64,000 bases of DNA from Aspidiotus rigidus (taxonomy: Eukaryota; Arthropoda; Insecta; Hemiptera; Diaspididae), in contig JAVHKY010000026.1 in NCBI GenBank assembly GCA_035079385.1, positions 4,056,501-4,120,500 of the forward strand, in the 5' to 3' direction. Of this stretch, positions 9,660 through 22,079 are shown in pieces. Below the pieces are notes generated by a model. The model had not been told where the DNA came from and made no database searches. It saw only the letters and a list, made by a program, of their open reading frames with translations. Position 1 is the first letter of the stretch. The number at the start of each line of letters is the position of its first letter. Made by a program: the position numbers and the translations under genes.

Positions 9660-10755
9660 TGTGTGAATGGTACACAGATGTCGAGTAGGCCGTAGCGTGG
9701 CTCTGTATTTGCTTACACATTCCGTGTCTATCTTCTTCTTCACGGTTGTGGCCGCAAATGCATTATATGCTTCTTTGGAACTTAACACGGGTGGTCAGGA
9801 TAATTGGAGCAAGCGAGGCTTCATCGACCACAATCACTTGCAGGACCGATTTAGCTTGCTCCGCTCACGCTCCCACGCCCCGCACTCAAATGAGATGTGC
9901 TTTGGTCCATCACCCCCCCCCCTAATCGCAATGCGAACTTATTGCCTGCTCGATTTTCCTTAACTTTGCTTGAAAGTACTTGTTGAAGCTACGATAGCTG
10001 CTTGATAGTTGCATCAGGTGAAAGTTCAGCTGACCATAGTCTCGAATGATCCAATTCTCGAGGTCGCGTATTAACACGGGTGGTTTATTTCGCTAGCTCA
10101 CTCTGAGCAATTCTTACTTTCCATTTCCAAAGCAAGGAGCGCGTGGCCTCCTGTTTGACCTGTAAAGCCTTTTGATCAATCGTTGTCCCCTCCTTTGCTC
10201 TGAATACCACAGCTGTCTCATTGGTAGTGAATTTACTAATGAGCAAAGAGCCCCCGTCGAGACCATGCCGCAGACACTGACACACTCAACGCAACTCTTC
10301 GTTGGATTTTTTCCATCTCTTCCCTTCTGTTCCTGTAGGCTATCTTCATGGAGTTGGCCTATAGTGAACATCATATAGGAGGATCAACAACTCGTTGCTC
10401 ATCGTTATCCGTTTTCCGGCTCCCCTCGGCCCTCCTTGGTCTGTCATCCGTAGTTCACGTCTCTGCCCGCCTTTTTCGATGTCATCAGAAAATGGTGTTC
10501 AAAAATTAACTTTAAATCAAACCAGGTGACCAGATACTTCACGACCTTCTTAGCTTTCATTTCCACACTTTGTAGGCGGAAGGTGGGCTGACTAAATTCT
10601 TGACGGGTCGTGAATAATGTGGCCTTTGTCTTGTTTACTGCAAGTTCTAGTCTGGCCGACTTGATCCAACGCGTTTTTGTTTGTACGGCCCGGTTTATTC
10701 TGCTCTTCACCGTTACAGTTGTTTTGGCAGTGGGGTCCATATCCCCGGCCCCCAC
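9660..10755 (-). pseudogene. R1/I-like LINE relic: end of RT and C-terminal domain
   Basis: On the minus strand, 10755-10444 encodes RWIKSARLELAVNKTKATLF followed by KVVKYLVTWFDLKLIFEHHF. This is the RT end seen in R1 and related LINEs (W..GL.LA..KT, then KYLG...D..L.F..H). Further left, in changing frames, come LWKWKVRIAQSELAKWT and FECGAWERERSKLNR, matching the linker and the C-terminal Cys/His region that ends such ORF2 proteins. Several frame changes and stops separate these blocks, so the copy is dead. The front of ORF2 is absent. The clade is uncertain because only the tail is present. Confidence 0.65.
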
Positions 10756-10787
10756 CTAAAATTTTTTTATGAATTCCATGAAAGATC

Positions 10788-11040
10788 GTTTGTGCATCGT
10801 TTGTACTCATTTGTGCACAACATTTTATCGTTTGTGCACTCATCCTTCCTCCACGATAAGGAAAATGGTGAGGGAGCAGGGATACGACAGCCCGCCATTT
10901 TGTGTTTTTCTGAAATTCTTTTCAATGTAATCGGATATGCATTGTTTGTGCACATAGTTTTGTCATTTTTGCACCCTGTAAAAAGAGAAATAGCGTGGGG
11001 TGCAGGGACACGACAGATTCCCATTTTGAATTTTTGAATT
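10788..11040. repeat. ~145-bp tandem array, left half
   Basis: Two monomers, each with a TTTGTGCA cluster followed by a CAGGGAYACGACAG block and CCATTTTG. Two more lie at 13850-14100. The CR1-like LINE copy sits between the halves, so it inserted into this array. Confidence 0.75.
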
Positions 11041-11193
11041 TTGACATGTTCCATGTCTTTTCTCTCGCCGGACCCCGATTTTGAAACTCGCGAGTACACC
11101 CCCCCCCCCCCCCCCCCCGTCAAGAGAAATCTCTACCCCGTGGGTGATTCAGAAATTCGCGAGTACACCCCGCGTAATAATAATAATTAATAA

Positions 11194-11226
<33 letters not shown>

Positions 11227-11366
11227 ATATAAATAAATAATTAAATAATTAATGAATTAATTAATTATTAATTAAATAATTAAATAAATAAATAATTAAT
11301 ATAATTAAATAATTAATAATTAAATAAATAAATAATTAAATGATTATTATAATTAATAATTGGAAA

Positions 11367-11797
11367 ATTTTCTAAGTCCCTCTTCCTATCATATATGGCT
11401 GGATAGTCGAAATTTTTCCAAGTCCCCTAAACGAATAATATCTCACGAATACTTGACCTAGTAGAAGAATTAATAATAAATAAATAAATAAATAAATAAT
11501 ATTAAATAATCAAATAATTAAATAATTAAATAAATAAATAATTAATATAATTAATAATTAGAAAATTTTCAAACTCCCTCTTCCTATCATATATGGCTGG
11601 ATAGTCGAAATTTTTCCAAGTCCCCTAGACTTGAATTGTCTAATACCATTCTAATACAACAGCGAGACAGGGGGCGAACGAGCGGAGCGAGTTCGCGCTA
11701 CCTCATATTTCTCATAGAAGACTTATACGACGCCAAGATAGGTAAAGGGGTAAACGAATAATATCTCACGAACACTTGACCTAGTAGAAGAATTAAT

Positions 11798-11828
<31 letters not shown>

Positions 11829-12618
11829 ATATAAATAAATAATTATATAAATAAATAATTAAATAATTAATGAATTAATAATTAAATAATTAAAAAAATA
11901 AATGATTAAATAATTAATATAATTAATAATTAGAAAATCTCTACCCCGTGAGTGATTCAGAAATTCGCGAGTACACCCCGCGTAATAATAATAAATAATT
12001 AATTAATTAATCAATTAATTAATAATTAAATAATTAAATAAATAAGTAATTATTATAATTAAATAATTAAATAAATAAATAAATAATTAATATAATTAAA
12101 TAATTAAATAAATTAATAATTAAATAATTAATAATTAAATAAATAAATAATTAAATGATTATTATAATTAATAATTGGAAAATTTTCTAAGTCCCTCTTC
12201 CTATCATATATGGCTGGATAGTCGAAATTTTTCCAAGTCCCCTAAACGAATAATATCTCACGAATACTTGACCTAGTAGAAGAATTAATAATAAATAAAT
12301 AAATAAATAAATAAATAATATTAAATAATCAAATAATTAAATAATTAAATAAATAAATAATTAATATAATTAATAATTAGAAAATTTTCAAACTCCCTCT
12401 TCCTATCATATATGGCTGGATAGTCGAAATTTTTCCAAGTCCCCTAGACTTGAATTGTCTAATACCATTCTAATACAACAGCGAGACAGGGGGCGAACGA
12501 GCGGAGCGAGTTCGCGCTACCTCATATTTCTCATAGAAGACTTATACGACGCCAAGATAGGTAAAGGGGTAAACGAATAATATCTCACGAACACTTGACC
12601 TAGTAGAAGAATTAATAA

Positions 12619-12659
<41 letters not shown>

Positions 12660-13090
12660 ATATAAATAAATAATTAAATAATTAATGAATTAATAATTAA
12701 ATAATTAAAAAAATAAATGATTAAATAATTAATAATTAAATAAATAAATAATTAAATGATTATTATAATTAATAATTGGAAAATTTTCTAAGTCCCTCTT
12801 CCTATCATATATGGCTGGATAGTCGAAATTTTTCCAAGTCCCCTAAACGAATAATATCTCACGAATACTTGACCTAGTAGAAGAATTAATAATAAATAAA
12901 TAAATAAATAATATTAAATAATCAAATAATTAAATAATTAAATAAATAAATAATTAATATAATTAATAATTAGAAAATTTTCAAACTCCATCTTCCTATC
13001 ATATATGGCTGGATAGTCGAAATTTTTCCAAGTCCCCTAGACTTGAATTGTCTCATACCATTCCAATACAACAGCGAGACTGGGGGCGAA
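11367..13090. repeat. Higher-order repeat inside the truncated LINE copy
   Basis: A compound unit starts at about 11367, 12176 and 12777. Each begins TTGGAAAATTTTCTAAGTC and contains two minisatellite monomers, a TAAACGAATAATATCTCACG block and AT array; the first two also hold a GGGGGCGAACGAGCGGAGCG block. The offsets are about 809 and 601 bp. The near identity of the units implies recent unequal exchange or amplification. Confidence 0.85.
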
Positions 13091-13152
13091 ATCGTAATAA
13101 TTAATAATAAATAAATAATATTAAATAATTAAATAATTAAATAAATAAATAA

Positions 13153-13646
13153 AGGGAATGTAACCGAAAAGAAGAAGGTACCGATGTGCAGTAAGGATAT
13201 TTGAAACTATGCGGTACGAAAATGTGCGTCCGAATTATGAGAGGAGTCTTTCTCGTCCTGAACGAGATACAAGGAGAGAAGTTTTTCTATCTGCTTCTGA
13301 CAAATTCTGACAAAAGATTTGATCAAATGAGGTTCCGGAGTAAAGAATGATTGTTGTTAATTCAGTCGTGTGTCGACTTTTTCATCGTTTTTGAATCGTA
13401 AATTTTGAAAATTTGTCATTTATAAAAGTTTAGAAAGCTGGAGAATGATACACAGAAAGGTCGCGACGAAAGATTGATGAAGAACAGAGCTTGTGTACTG
13501 TAAGGACAGTATAGTATAGCGTTTAAAATAACTCCTGTTGGCTCAAACCGAACAAGAGAGACAAGGTTTATTCAAGGGCGATGGGTGATCAAATGTACGA
13601 AGTGGGTAGCCTCATAGTATTGAAAAGATATGTGAAAATAATTACT
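13153..13646 (+). repeat. ~495-bp inverted repeat, left arm
   Basis: It starts AGGGAATG at 13153 and ends ATTACT at 13646. The reverse complement lies at 14471-14970. By eye the arms differ only by a six-base gap near the outer end and one or a few substitutions. This arm sits inside the truncated LINE copy, between AT array and the TCGCGCTACCTC block, so it is an insertion there. I see no coding frame. Confidence 0.9.
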
Positions 13647-13849
13647 TCGCGCTACCTCATATTTCTCATAGAAGACTTATACGACGCCAAGATAGGTAAA
13701 GGGGTAAACGAATAATATCTCACGAACACTTGGCCTAGTAGAAGCCTAGAATGAAATATTTCAAGATGACTGATAAAATATAAAAGACATGGAACATGAT
13801 TTTCATATATTTGGCTATGCCAGAAAATTTTCTTTTTTCGGAATTATTA

Positions 13850-14110
13850 ATTGTATGTGCATTGTTTGTGCAGATTTGTGCTCAACATTTCATCGTTTGT
13901 ATAAGGCCCTTTTTCGGTAATAGGGGAAATTGTGCGGGGGCCAGGGACACAGCAGCCTCTCATTAAAATTAAAATGAGTATTTTTCAAAGTTTTCTTTCG
14001 TGCATCATTTGAGCATGTTTGTGCAGTCTTTTTTTTTTTTTTTTTTTCTTTTTTAAGAAAATATAATGCAGGGGCAGGGATATGACGCTCGCTTATGAGG
14101 TACTACATCG
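13850..14110. repeat. ~145-bp tandem array, right half
   Basis: Two further monomers with TTTGTGCA and CAGGGACACAGCAG or CAGGGATATGACG blocks, plus a T-rich run at 14030-14056. They continue the array interrupted at 11041. Confidence 0.7.
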
Positions 14111-14159
14111 GAATAGGTCATTATTTTTCAGGTGAGAACATACCGTTACGTTCAAATTA

Positions 14160-14290
14160 GCATTGATAATTTCTATGTAGCAAGTGTTACTAGCATTGAC
14201 AATCCCCATCTTGTAATTGTTAATAGGATTGAAAATCCCCATCTCGCAATTGTTGATATCATTGACAATCCCCATCTCGCAGCTGGGGAC
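14160..14290. repeat. Short tandem repeat, ~36-bp period
   Basis: About four units containing ATTGACAATCCCCATCTCGC, the first strongly diverged. The units give short open frames on both strands that I do not regard as genes. It lies in the loop of the ~495-bp inverted repeat. Confidence 0.8.
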
Positions 14291-14470
14291 ATGGGACTTC
14301 AAAAAGTTTTGATATAGACTGAAGATACTACCATAGATCGGCAGTGAAAAGTGGGCGTACTGTGGTAACCAAAGTAAAACTTATTTCTACTTCTTGAGAA
14401 TGTGAAAGACTTCGCTCCTAAAAGCGCTTGAGAGCTTGCCGAACTGCCTTCAGGGACAAAAAGAAATGGG

Positions 14471-14970
14471 AGTAATTATTTTCACATATCTTTTCAATAC
14501 TATGAGGCTACCCACTTCGTACATTTGATCACCCATCGCCCTTGAATAAACCTTGTCTCTCTTGTTCGGTTTGAGCCAACAGGAGTTATTTTAAACGCTA
14601 TACTATACTGTCCTTTCAGTACACAAGCTCTGTTCTTCATCAATCTTTCGTCGCGACCTTTCTGTGTATCATTCTCCAGCTTTCTAAACTTTTATAAATG
14701 ACAAATTTTCAAAATTTACGATTCAAAAACGATGAAAAAGTCGACACACGACTGAATTAACAACAATCATTCTTTACTCCGGAACCTCATTTGATCAAAT
14801 CTTTTGTCAGAATTTGTCAGAAGCAGATAGAAAAACTTCTCTCCTTGTATCTCGTTCAGGACGAGAAAGACTCCTCTCATAATTCGGACGCACATTTTCG
14901 TACCGCATAGTTTCAAATATCCTTACTGCACATCGGTACCTTCTTCTTTTCGGTTACACATACATTCCCT
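14471..14970 (-). repeat. ~495-bp inverted repeat, right arm
   Basis: Reverse complement of 13153-13646. The loop between the arms is about 824 bp and holds the end of the LINE copy, half of the 145-bp array and the 36-bp repeats. This arm lies outside the LINE copy and may be the source from which the other was copied. Confidence 0.9.
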
Positions 14971-17100
14971 TGCCGGTATAGCAATATAAAATAAGCGAAA
15001 CGCTTCTCGCACGATGATAAGTCCAATATCTCTTACTAAATGCTTCTTTCTTCTAGGCATGAAGTGGTACTAAGATTACTCGGAAATATCCAACGAATAC
15101 CGTTATCTTTTAATCCCCATACAAAACAAGGTAGATAAAACCACATATCTAAGAACCGTTAACGTTCTACCCGGACGCCGCAGAGTTAATAACAAAACCA
15201 ACGTAATTCGCAAGTTGACTTTAAAAGTTGTAGATGTGAAACGCGTACCGTTATACAAGCAAAAAGTACGTCAACTTAAGTAAATTCTGTCGGATTTTCG
15301 TTTCATGTAAACACGGCGAAAGACTGAAAACGCGACCCTATATTTTACGCGCTCAAGTGGTACTAGCGAAAGTAATTCCATCAATTTTTCCATTTATAAC
15401 ATTGTAGAGTATAAAGTGAATTCAATAAGATACTCGTACTTGACACGCTGTAGAAAGAATTTTTAATTACATCCTTAATATTTTAAGCTAAACCAACTTG
15501 ACTGACAATCTCTTTTCCTATTCACATGCATACGTATTATACGTTCCAAGCTTTTCTCGCGACGAAAATGCTACAAAATTTGTAAAAACGTAACATTCGA
15601 GCATTCTGTTTCTACATTTTGAATGAATAATATGGTAAATAGCGCTTATATTTAGTAGTTGTTGATCTTATTTTTGACCTTTTAGTGAAAAGGTATGCAT
15701 ACGAACAAGTATTTATAATTCGTGAGAAACCGCGACTTTTATTCACGAACACGCAAAATAATGTCCCTCTGCGTACCGATACGAAGAATACGTGCCAACT
15801 AACCTTGAAAGTGCATAATTAACGAGAGTAAAGTCGCTTGGATAATACGATTATATCGTTTACACGCATTCACGGGAGCTTGAAAAAGTCTTCGCCCGGC
15901 GACAATTACGTTAAAGCGTTTGAAATGTGATTTAACGACCTCATAAAGGAGAACCAGATTAAGCATGTAACCTAAAAACGACGACTACCTACCCCTATGA
16001 AATCTACATACGAGTCGATGAGACCCACCACTTTTTCGGCTATATGAAGCTCGCTTTCAACGTACCGACTTTCATTTCATTTCTTATGGCTCATATCAGT
16101 GAACAAATTGGGCTCAAAATTACGCTACAGGCGACTTTTGCGTATTTTCTCGCAAAATACGCTTCGAGGACTACCTTCCTAACTTACTTCACCACCATAA
16201 GGGCGAAGGCTACCACTAGCAAGCTCAGCAGTCAGATACAAACTAACGTAAAATATGGAGTAGTCGTGCTGGGGATGGATTTGCATTATTTACGTAATGA
16301 TTTCTTCTTCCCGGGCACGAAAATGAGGGTCCAAAGTGGATTCATGTCAAATTGGTCGAACACACTGTACACGTCGGTGGCGTCAATTTGGTCGAATGAT
16401 GAGTTGGTCGATGAAGTACAATGATCGACAACAGAAGTGCAATTGATGGTAAAAACCACTATACAATATTTTATTTTTACTTCATTTATTGATATTAGAG
16501 CGCTGCCCAATACAGCCAGGTCGGCCAATTCAAATTTTCAATATGTGGTAATGTTTTTTGGGATTGACTCCTGGAATTTAATGAATTGGGGTATCTAAGA
16601 AAAAGCTCGGGAAAAACTGAGGAATTATACGTTCCAGGGATGCCACGCTTTTCTTATAGGAAAACACCGAAACCTGTTGTTGCTAATTTGAGGAAGACCG
16701 CAGTTTTTTAAATTTTCAGAAGCAGACCCCACTCCCCAATTTTTGACGGTGATCTTTTTCAAGTCGGATTTTAGTTGTATGACCGCGACATATCCGATGG
16801 ACGCTTGTGCTTGCTGTAGTTGAAGATACCTGAGAATAGAAAAATAAAAAGACAGTTTTCTAGTTGCCGACAAAGTGAAGTCAATTACATAATTTCAATA
16901 AGCATTTTCAAAGGTTTCATACAAAAAAAAGAAGAAAGAAAAAAAAATACTACATATATAATGCTACGAGAAAAATAAACGGATGACTGAATTCGGCAAA
17001 TTAATGTCTCTTTAAAAATGAAAAAATGACTTTTTATAATACATGAAGCGAAAGTGCTGCGTATTGTGTTCGTTTTTTGTAGCGAAACATGCCGTTATCA
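14971..17100. other. No gene recognised
   Basis: AT-rich sequence. The longest open frame (16044-16424, 126 codons) shows no domain I know and lies over a small palindrome (GCGTATTTT/AAAATACGC, 16138-16161), so I do not call it a gene. Confidence 0.5.
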
Positions 17101-17103
17101 GAA

Positions 17104-17158
17104 CCGTGGCGAAAATGTTTTACCAGTGGCGAAAATGTTTTACCCGTGGCGAAAATCA
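17104..17158. repeat. 20-bp direct repeat, three copies
   Basis: GTGGCGAAAATGTTTTACCM starts at 17106 and 17126, and a partial third copy at 17146. Its function is unknown. Confidence 0.85.
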
Positions 17159-17280
17159 AGTCAGTGGTGCCATTCGAAAAATTCGTAAACATTCTTTTTG
17201 AACGATAACCAATTTAAATTGTAGGCCTAAGTGTTTCTTTCACTACATGTATTATAAAAAGTACTGTTTGTAATTCGTGT

Positions 17281-17368
17281 CGAAAACAAACGATATTGGA
17301 ACTCGCTTATCCACACTCGCTTTGCTCGTGTGGCTACACTGCGCTCGTTCCAATATCGTTCATTTTCG
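17281..17368. repeat. 88-bp foldback with nested hairpin
   Basis: The outer arms are CGAAAACAAACGATATTGG with AAC at 17281-17302 and their near-exact complement at 17347-17368. An inner CCACAC/GTGTGG pair surrounds TCGCTTTGCTCG. The centre belongs to a recurring GAGC..AGCGAG palindromic core also seen at 11668, 12480, 56140 and 60210. Confidence 0.8.
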
Positions 17369-18479
17369 CCACTTATTACAAAATGTACTATTGAGAACTT
17401 GTTACGGTTTGTCATATTGGCAAGAGAAAAACTACTGAGAAGAGACAAAAACACTTGGGAGTAACAAAAGAAAAAAAAATAAAATAAGAACATTGAAATT
17501 AAGGAGAACGAAATCTGTGATATCTAGCCATTTAATTATGAGTAGAAAAGTACCATGGGGAAAATCGAATTTTGTGTTTATTGGATTCTTGATCCGCCCC
17601 CCACCCTAATTCTGGACAGCAGAGATTGATCAGTCGGTCGAAATCATAGAAAATCACTTCAGGAACAGCCATTGCGCGATCCAAAATAACAAAAAAATCG
17701 ACTCTCAATCAGAACCGAGAAAAAAAAAAAAAAAAAAAACTGGAAATGGAAATGGACTACCTTAGAGGGAGAGCTATCCTCACTATGGGAAGCACTGCCT
17801 GAACCTGTATACTCGGAGTGGTATGTTCGAGGAGACAACTATCCTTAGGACTCGCTTTCTTGTCCCGTCACCACCCCCTATAAAAAGGAGACTAGAATAA
17901 ATTCGCAACAATGGAGTTGGAGAATTTCATTCTTGCGCAAGACCGAGACACATTCACACTTGGAACTCTCACGGATTACCATAGGGCCACTGGCTTACCC
18001 ATACCGTGTACTTGACAAGGGATTTTGAGGAGTAAACTCGTATCTCTCACCACCCCATCAGGATTACTGTTACAATCGAAGCCCTCAGTTCAGGGATGAA
18101 CCAGCTGTCCGAATAACAAAGAAGTCTTGGGAGCTCGACCGAAGAAGATAGAGAACGATAAAAAACGAGTGAAACAGAAAGAACGATCACCAGTGGCCAC
18201 GCAACTGTGCACGTGATATTTGACTAAATGATTCGAATATACGCTTAGCCAAACCAATGTCAATGTATTATTTGTATTTTTCTTTCAAATTAGCATAGGT
18301 ATCCAATTTTTTGTGACACTACGAATTATTTTAAATTATGGACCACATCTCCCAGGCATTCCGTCACGTCTTCGGTCACCCTAAATGATAGAACTACACT
18401 TTGAAGTCGGTTCTAACACATGCCTCCTGTTCACGGGTAGACCATTTGCCGATTCATCTTCAAGGATTTCTGATTCGTA
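17369..18479. other. No gene recognised
   Basis: Mixed sequence with a poly(A)-like run at 17721-17739. I see no coding signal, repeat array or element end. Confidence 0.5.
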
Positions 18480-19520
18480 TGGTGTTTGAAGCCTTGCATA
18501 TCTGGTTCATGAAAGAGGCCAAGTCAATTCGCGAATAAAGGCAAAGGAGGTGCCCTCTAGACTTACCATGGCGGCAATTTGAGGAAGCTTACAAAAAAAG
18601 TGATGAAGTGAACAAAGTCATCCAAAAAATCTAGAATTATATTCACCTAAATAAAATTGAAAGGGCAACAAGTTTTGTTCTCTGCAATTTTTTTGAAAAG
18701 CAATTTGAAACGGTGAAATTACGATCATGTAGAAAACATCATGATCACTTTTTTCGCAGAACAAGTAGCGCTCTTAGCGGAAACTTTATCCACAAATTGG
18801 TGTACGAAGCATTGCATATCTAGTTACTTGAAGGGGCTATCTGTCAAGCTACATACACCGACCACCAAGCTATACATGATAGGAGGAGGACATAAGACTC
18901 ACGGGTTCTCTAACGGAGTCGAACAAAGCGTGGCGGAGAATCTGTTTTATAGGCAACGTAGGACTTGTGACGTCACAGGCTCGACTTTGAAGCTAGAAAA
19001 GGTATGAGAAGAACTCAGAAAAAGGCAATTAGTGTATGAAGCATTGCATATCTAGTCACTTGAAGGGGCTATCTTTCAGGCTATACCGATCTCCAAGCTA
19101 TATATGGTATTATACGAGGGGGCTTGGAATACCTTAGAAGGACGTTCTGAGTCGTATGGTGTTTGAAGCGTTGCAAATATGGCTCATTGAAGGGGCTAGG
19201 TCAATTGGTGTATGAAGCACTGCGAAGGGAGGTCCGAGCTTTGCTGACCGGCCGGATGGCGCACATTTTTCCCGAAATACCCCGCGATAGAACAGGTTCC
19301 CTGTTAAATACTCACGGGTTCTTTAACGGGTTGACGTACCAGACCAATGACGTCATCAAATTGTGACGTCACAGGTCCGAGCTATATATCATAGGAGGGG
19401 ACTAGGAAAAATTCCGATCTCCAAGCTTTGTACGATTCGACCTCTGAATTATACCTACATGATAGGAGGGAGACTTGGAAAAATTTTACCATGATAAGAG
19501 AGAGACTTGGAAATTACAAA
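18480..19520. repeat. GAAGC-TTGCATATCT repeats with minisatellite-like and CRE-rich blocks
   Basis: Variants of TGAAGCATTGCATATCTAG, each followed by TTGAAGGGGCTA or a similar block, occur near 18490, 18808, 19037, 19165 and 19215. Between them lie AAACAGGTTCCCTG and CACGGGTTCT blocks, TGACGTCA palindromes and diverged ATATATGATAGGAGG monomers. This is a patchwork of the dispersed family seen at 45-46 kb and 61-62 kb. Confidence 0.65.
18968..19371. promoter_or_regulatory. TGACGTCA (CRE/ATF) palindromes, three sites
   Basis: Perfect octamers at 18968-18975, 19348-19355 and 19364-19371. This is the consensus full site for CREB/ATF bZIP factors. They lie in repeats and no gene is adjacent, so regulatory use is only a possibility. 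Confidence 0.45.
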
Positions 19521-19529
19521 AATTTAACG

Positions 19530-20639
19530 AAAGTTGATCCTGCTCACAAATGATCCCATAAGACATGTTGCCTGTTTGCCTCGATTAACAAGATTAATGA
19601 AAGCAACTTCGAGCAACTCTTCAGGTGGACTGCGAGTTTTTTCTTGCTGCTTTCAGTCAACTATCATAGCTTAATTGCTGAAAGCCATATTCCTAAAAGA
19701 CACATTCCCCGAAGCTTTCTTCCCGAAAGCAAGTATTTGAAAAAATCACATATAGGATGAGTTCATATTTCATCTACGGTCAGAAGAATACGTCTTTGTC
19801 ACGTCAAAACGTAACCTTTAATAAATTTTAAATGCACTCAACGAGTTTGTGCGAGTGAAGCTGATATATTCAAAAAAAACTTTGAATGAATGGACTTCAA
19901 AGCTTCAAGATTATGCATACAGTAATTTGAAACGCGTGATATAGATTACACGCGATATTTGATTATAGCTATTTTTTAGCTAAATTGTATCGGGCAAATC
20001 AGGAATGAGCTGCGAAGGGTCACTATGGTTTTTAGTATTGTTGATATCTCCTGAAGGCTTTCTCTGAACTTGATCTAGCCTAGAAAAATTTCTGTAATCT
20101 AACCTGAACAAAGTCCTATAATATCTCGCACATAAAAATTCTTCTAATTTAGGTTGATGATGTAATCCTCAAGTCCTGTTCCCAAGTTTCTTCTCATATA
20201 CACATATAAGTACAGCTCGGTAGTCCAAATATATTTCAAGTCTCTGGACATCTTTCCGAAAATGATGACGTCATCGAAGTCAGGCGTATGAGTTTGAGCA
20301 TATTCTAGTTAACGTTCCACGACATGATGTCAATTCTTTTTTTTTTTTTTCTTCCTTCAGTGAGAGAATTTTTTCCCTGATTAAAGGTACTATTCTATAA
20401 TTATATTATTCTATTTCACGAGAACGGTTACAAAAATTTTTGTAAGAGTAAAAACTTTAACAAGTACCGTCCTGAAGTCTTCACTATTAAATAATATTCC
20501 AAACATTGATTCCAGCAAATCGAATTTGCAAACTATGCTAGAAATGGTCATCCTAAAGGGGACAAAAGATTCGGCAGTTTTCACACAATAGTGAAAATCA
20601 TCAAGTTACGTTGTTAACTAAAAGTAGCCAGAAAAAAAA
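19530..20639. other. No gene recognised; one isolated CRE octamer
   Basis: AT-rich sequence without coding signal. A perfect TGACGTCA lies at 20266-20273, and a T-rich run at 20338-20350. Confidence 0.5.
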
Positions 20640-20681
20640 GAACTAGGGAAGGGGGTTGGGGATGGAGAGAGAGAAAGGGGG

Positions 20682-20698
20682 TAGGTTAGGTTAGGTTC
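20682..20698 (+). repeat. Short (GGTTA)n tract
   Basis: About three units of the insect telomeric repeat TTAGG in the leader of the Jockey-like element. A second short tract in opposite orientation is at about 62290-62305. Too short to suggest a telomere. Confidence 0.7.
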
Positions 20699-21296
20699 CT
20701 CCACAGGGGCATGGTCACAGGGGGAGGCACACTGCCAGTGTGTATTACGTATCTGTGGCCTTGTCAAGTCCAGCTGCTACCTTGTCGTGGTGTGGAGGCT
20801 TATGGTATTGTCCGTTCTACCTCATATGCTAGTTGACTTGGGGGCAAGTATGGCTTGCAACCCAGCAAGTCATAACCACCCCCCTGTCTACGGGCCCATC
20901 TGGAAACAGTGGTGCTGGGCGTGAGACGCAGACAATTACCAACCAAAAGCAGCAGGGCTCCTGCAGCTGTCCCACTGCATATGTCCCCATCCTCTCAATT
21001 CCTATCCTTTAAACTCCCATACCATCTTATCCTCTCCTACACTTCCCCATCCACTGATGTTGGAGAGTCACCCCCACCTCAGAGTCACAGGGTTCTCTCT
21101 TGGGAGTGGAAATCTCGCGCCCTCCTGTAACCGAAGCCGGAAGAAGAACTATCACACTCACCCCTCACTCTACTATCCACAGCCACACATCTAGGACCAA
21201 GCAGCTAGAGTGTGGTGGTGACCCAGCTGCAAGTAGGCCACGTATGTAGTTCTAGGCAAGCAATCTACTCAAAGCTTGCCACAGAAAATTGAAACT

Positions 21297-22079
21297 ATGA
21301 AGGACACAGAAAATGATCGAACTGGTGGGTCAGGAGTCCCACACTCGGCAGGCGATGAGCAGAGGCACTCAGACTCTCGTCGGTCGTCATCACACTATGA
21401 GGCCATAGATAGCACCGCCCAACAACTGGAGCACGCAGCAGGGTTGGTACCGCGGACCGGACTGCACGGACCCTTCTCTCTCCCACTGGATATAGATATG
21501 AACCAAGAACCTGTCATCCCAGTCATAGGTGACAACTCTAGCCATGAAGTGAAATATCCTGAATACACTGAGAATAACTCCTTCAATGATCTAATACAAT
21601 ACACAGCCAAAACTGGCCTTGTTCACTCCTTGATGGCCCAAAAACTCAATGCAATGGGCATTATGTGCTGGACACAGCTGGGTGTATTTTCATGGAACAT
21701 CAAGAAGAAGCCCACTGAAGAAGAAGATAACTACAAGAAGAGAAGGAAAAATGAAACCAAATTCCTTCTCTCCAAATTAAACCTAGTCAAGAGATCTCTC
21801 GAGGCTGAGAAATACAGAATAACGCCCCCCAAAACCCCTCAGGAAGGTGGAGAAAAGAGGCCACGCGATTCAAATAGCGACAAATCATGTAACGAATCAC
21901 CTCTAAATAAACAGATTCGAACCCGATTGACTGAAGACGAGATCAATACAATAATCACCGAAAGAGATCACCTCAAGCGTAAACTCACAGAATTGGAAAC
22001 ATCCCTCAACAACATTACTGAAATGTACATAGAACTGCTTCAAACAACAATGTTAGACCCCGCTTTAATGCCCAAGTGA
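21297..22079 (+). CDS. Jockey-like LINE, first ORF with C-terminal coiled coil
   Basis: 260 residues from the first ATG (21297); the open frame extends a few codons further left without an ATG. The N-terminal half is polar and low-complexity. A block around AQKLNAMGIMCWTQLGVFSW is more hydrophobic, and the end (LTEDEINTIITERDHLKRKL onward) is heptad-like, probably a coiled coil. There is no zinc knuckle. It overlaps the start of the next open frame, which lacks an ATG for ~186 bases. The two could form one gag protein joined by frameshifting or by a fixed frameshift mutation, or this could be a separate small ORF. I do not recognise a domain. Confidence 0.55.
   Translation: MKDTENDRTGGSGVPHSAGDEQRHSDSRRSSSHYEAIDSTAQQLEHAAGLVPRTGLHGPFSLPLDIDMNQEPVIPVIGDNSSHEVKYPEYTENNSFNDLIQYTAKTGLVHSLMAQKLNAMGIMCWTQLGVFSWNIKKKPTEEEDNYKKRRKNETKFLLSKLNLVKRSLEAEKYRITPPKTPQEGGEKRPRDSNSDKSCNESPLNKQIRTRLTEDEINTIITERDHLKRKLTELETSLNNITEMYIELLQTTMLDPALMPK

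Larger units (their letters stand above)
11041..13833 (-). mobile_element. 5'-truncated copy of the CR1-like LINE
   Basis: The left end repeats the 3' end of the full copy (TTTGACATGTTCCATGTC, then CTCTCGCC, CGCGAGTACA, a C run and the AT array). The right end repeats the start of its 3' UTR and the last codons of ORF2 (TTGGCTATGCCAGAAAATTTT), then diverges near 13833. It is therefore a minus-strand, 5'-truncated insertion. It splits a ~145-bp tandem array, with GAATTTTT on the left and GAATTATT on the right as a possible imperfect target duplication. Its UTR has been enlarged by higher-order duplication and by an inserted ~495-bp block. Confidence 0.75.

Noticed and set aside
16044..16424. 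126-codon open frame as a gene
   Set aside because: No domain, low-complexity composition, a palindrome within it and no conservation evidence available.
20682..20698. Telomeric location suggested by TTAGG units
   Set aside because: Only about three units, within the leader of a LINE. Interstitial and far too short.
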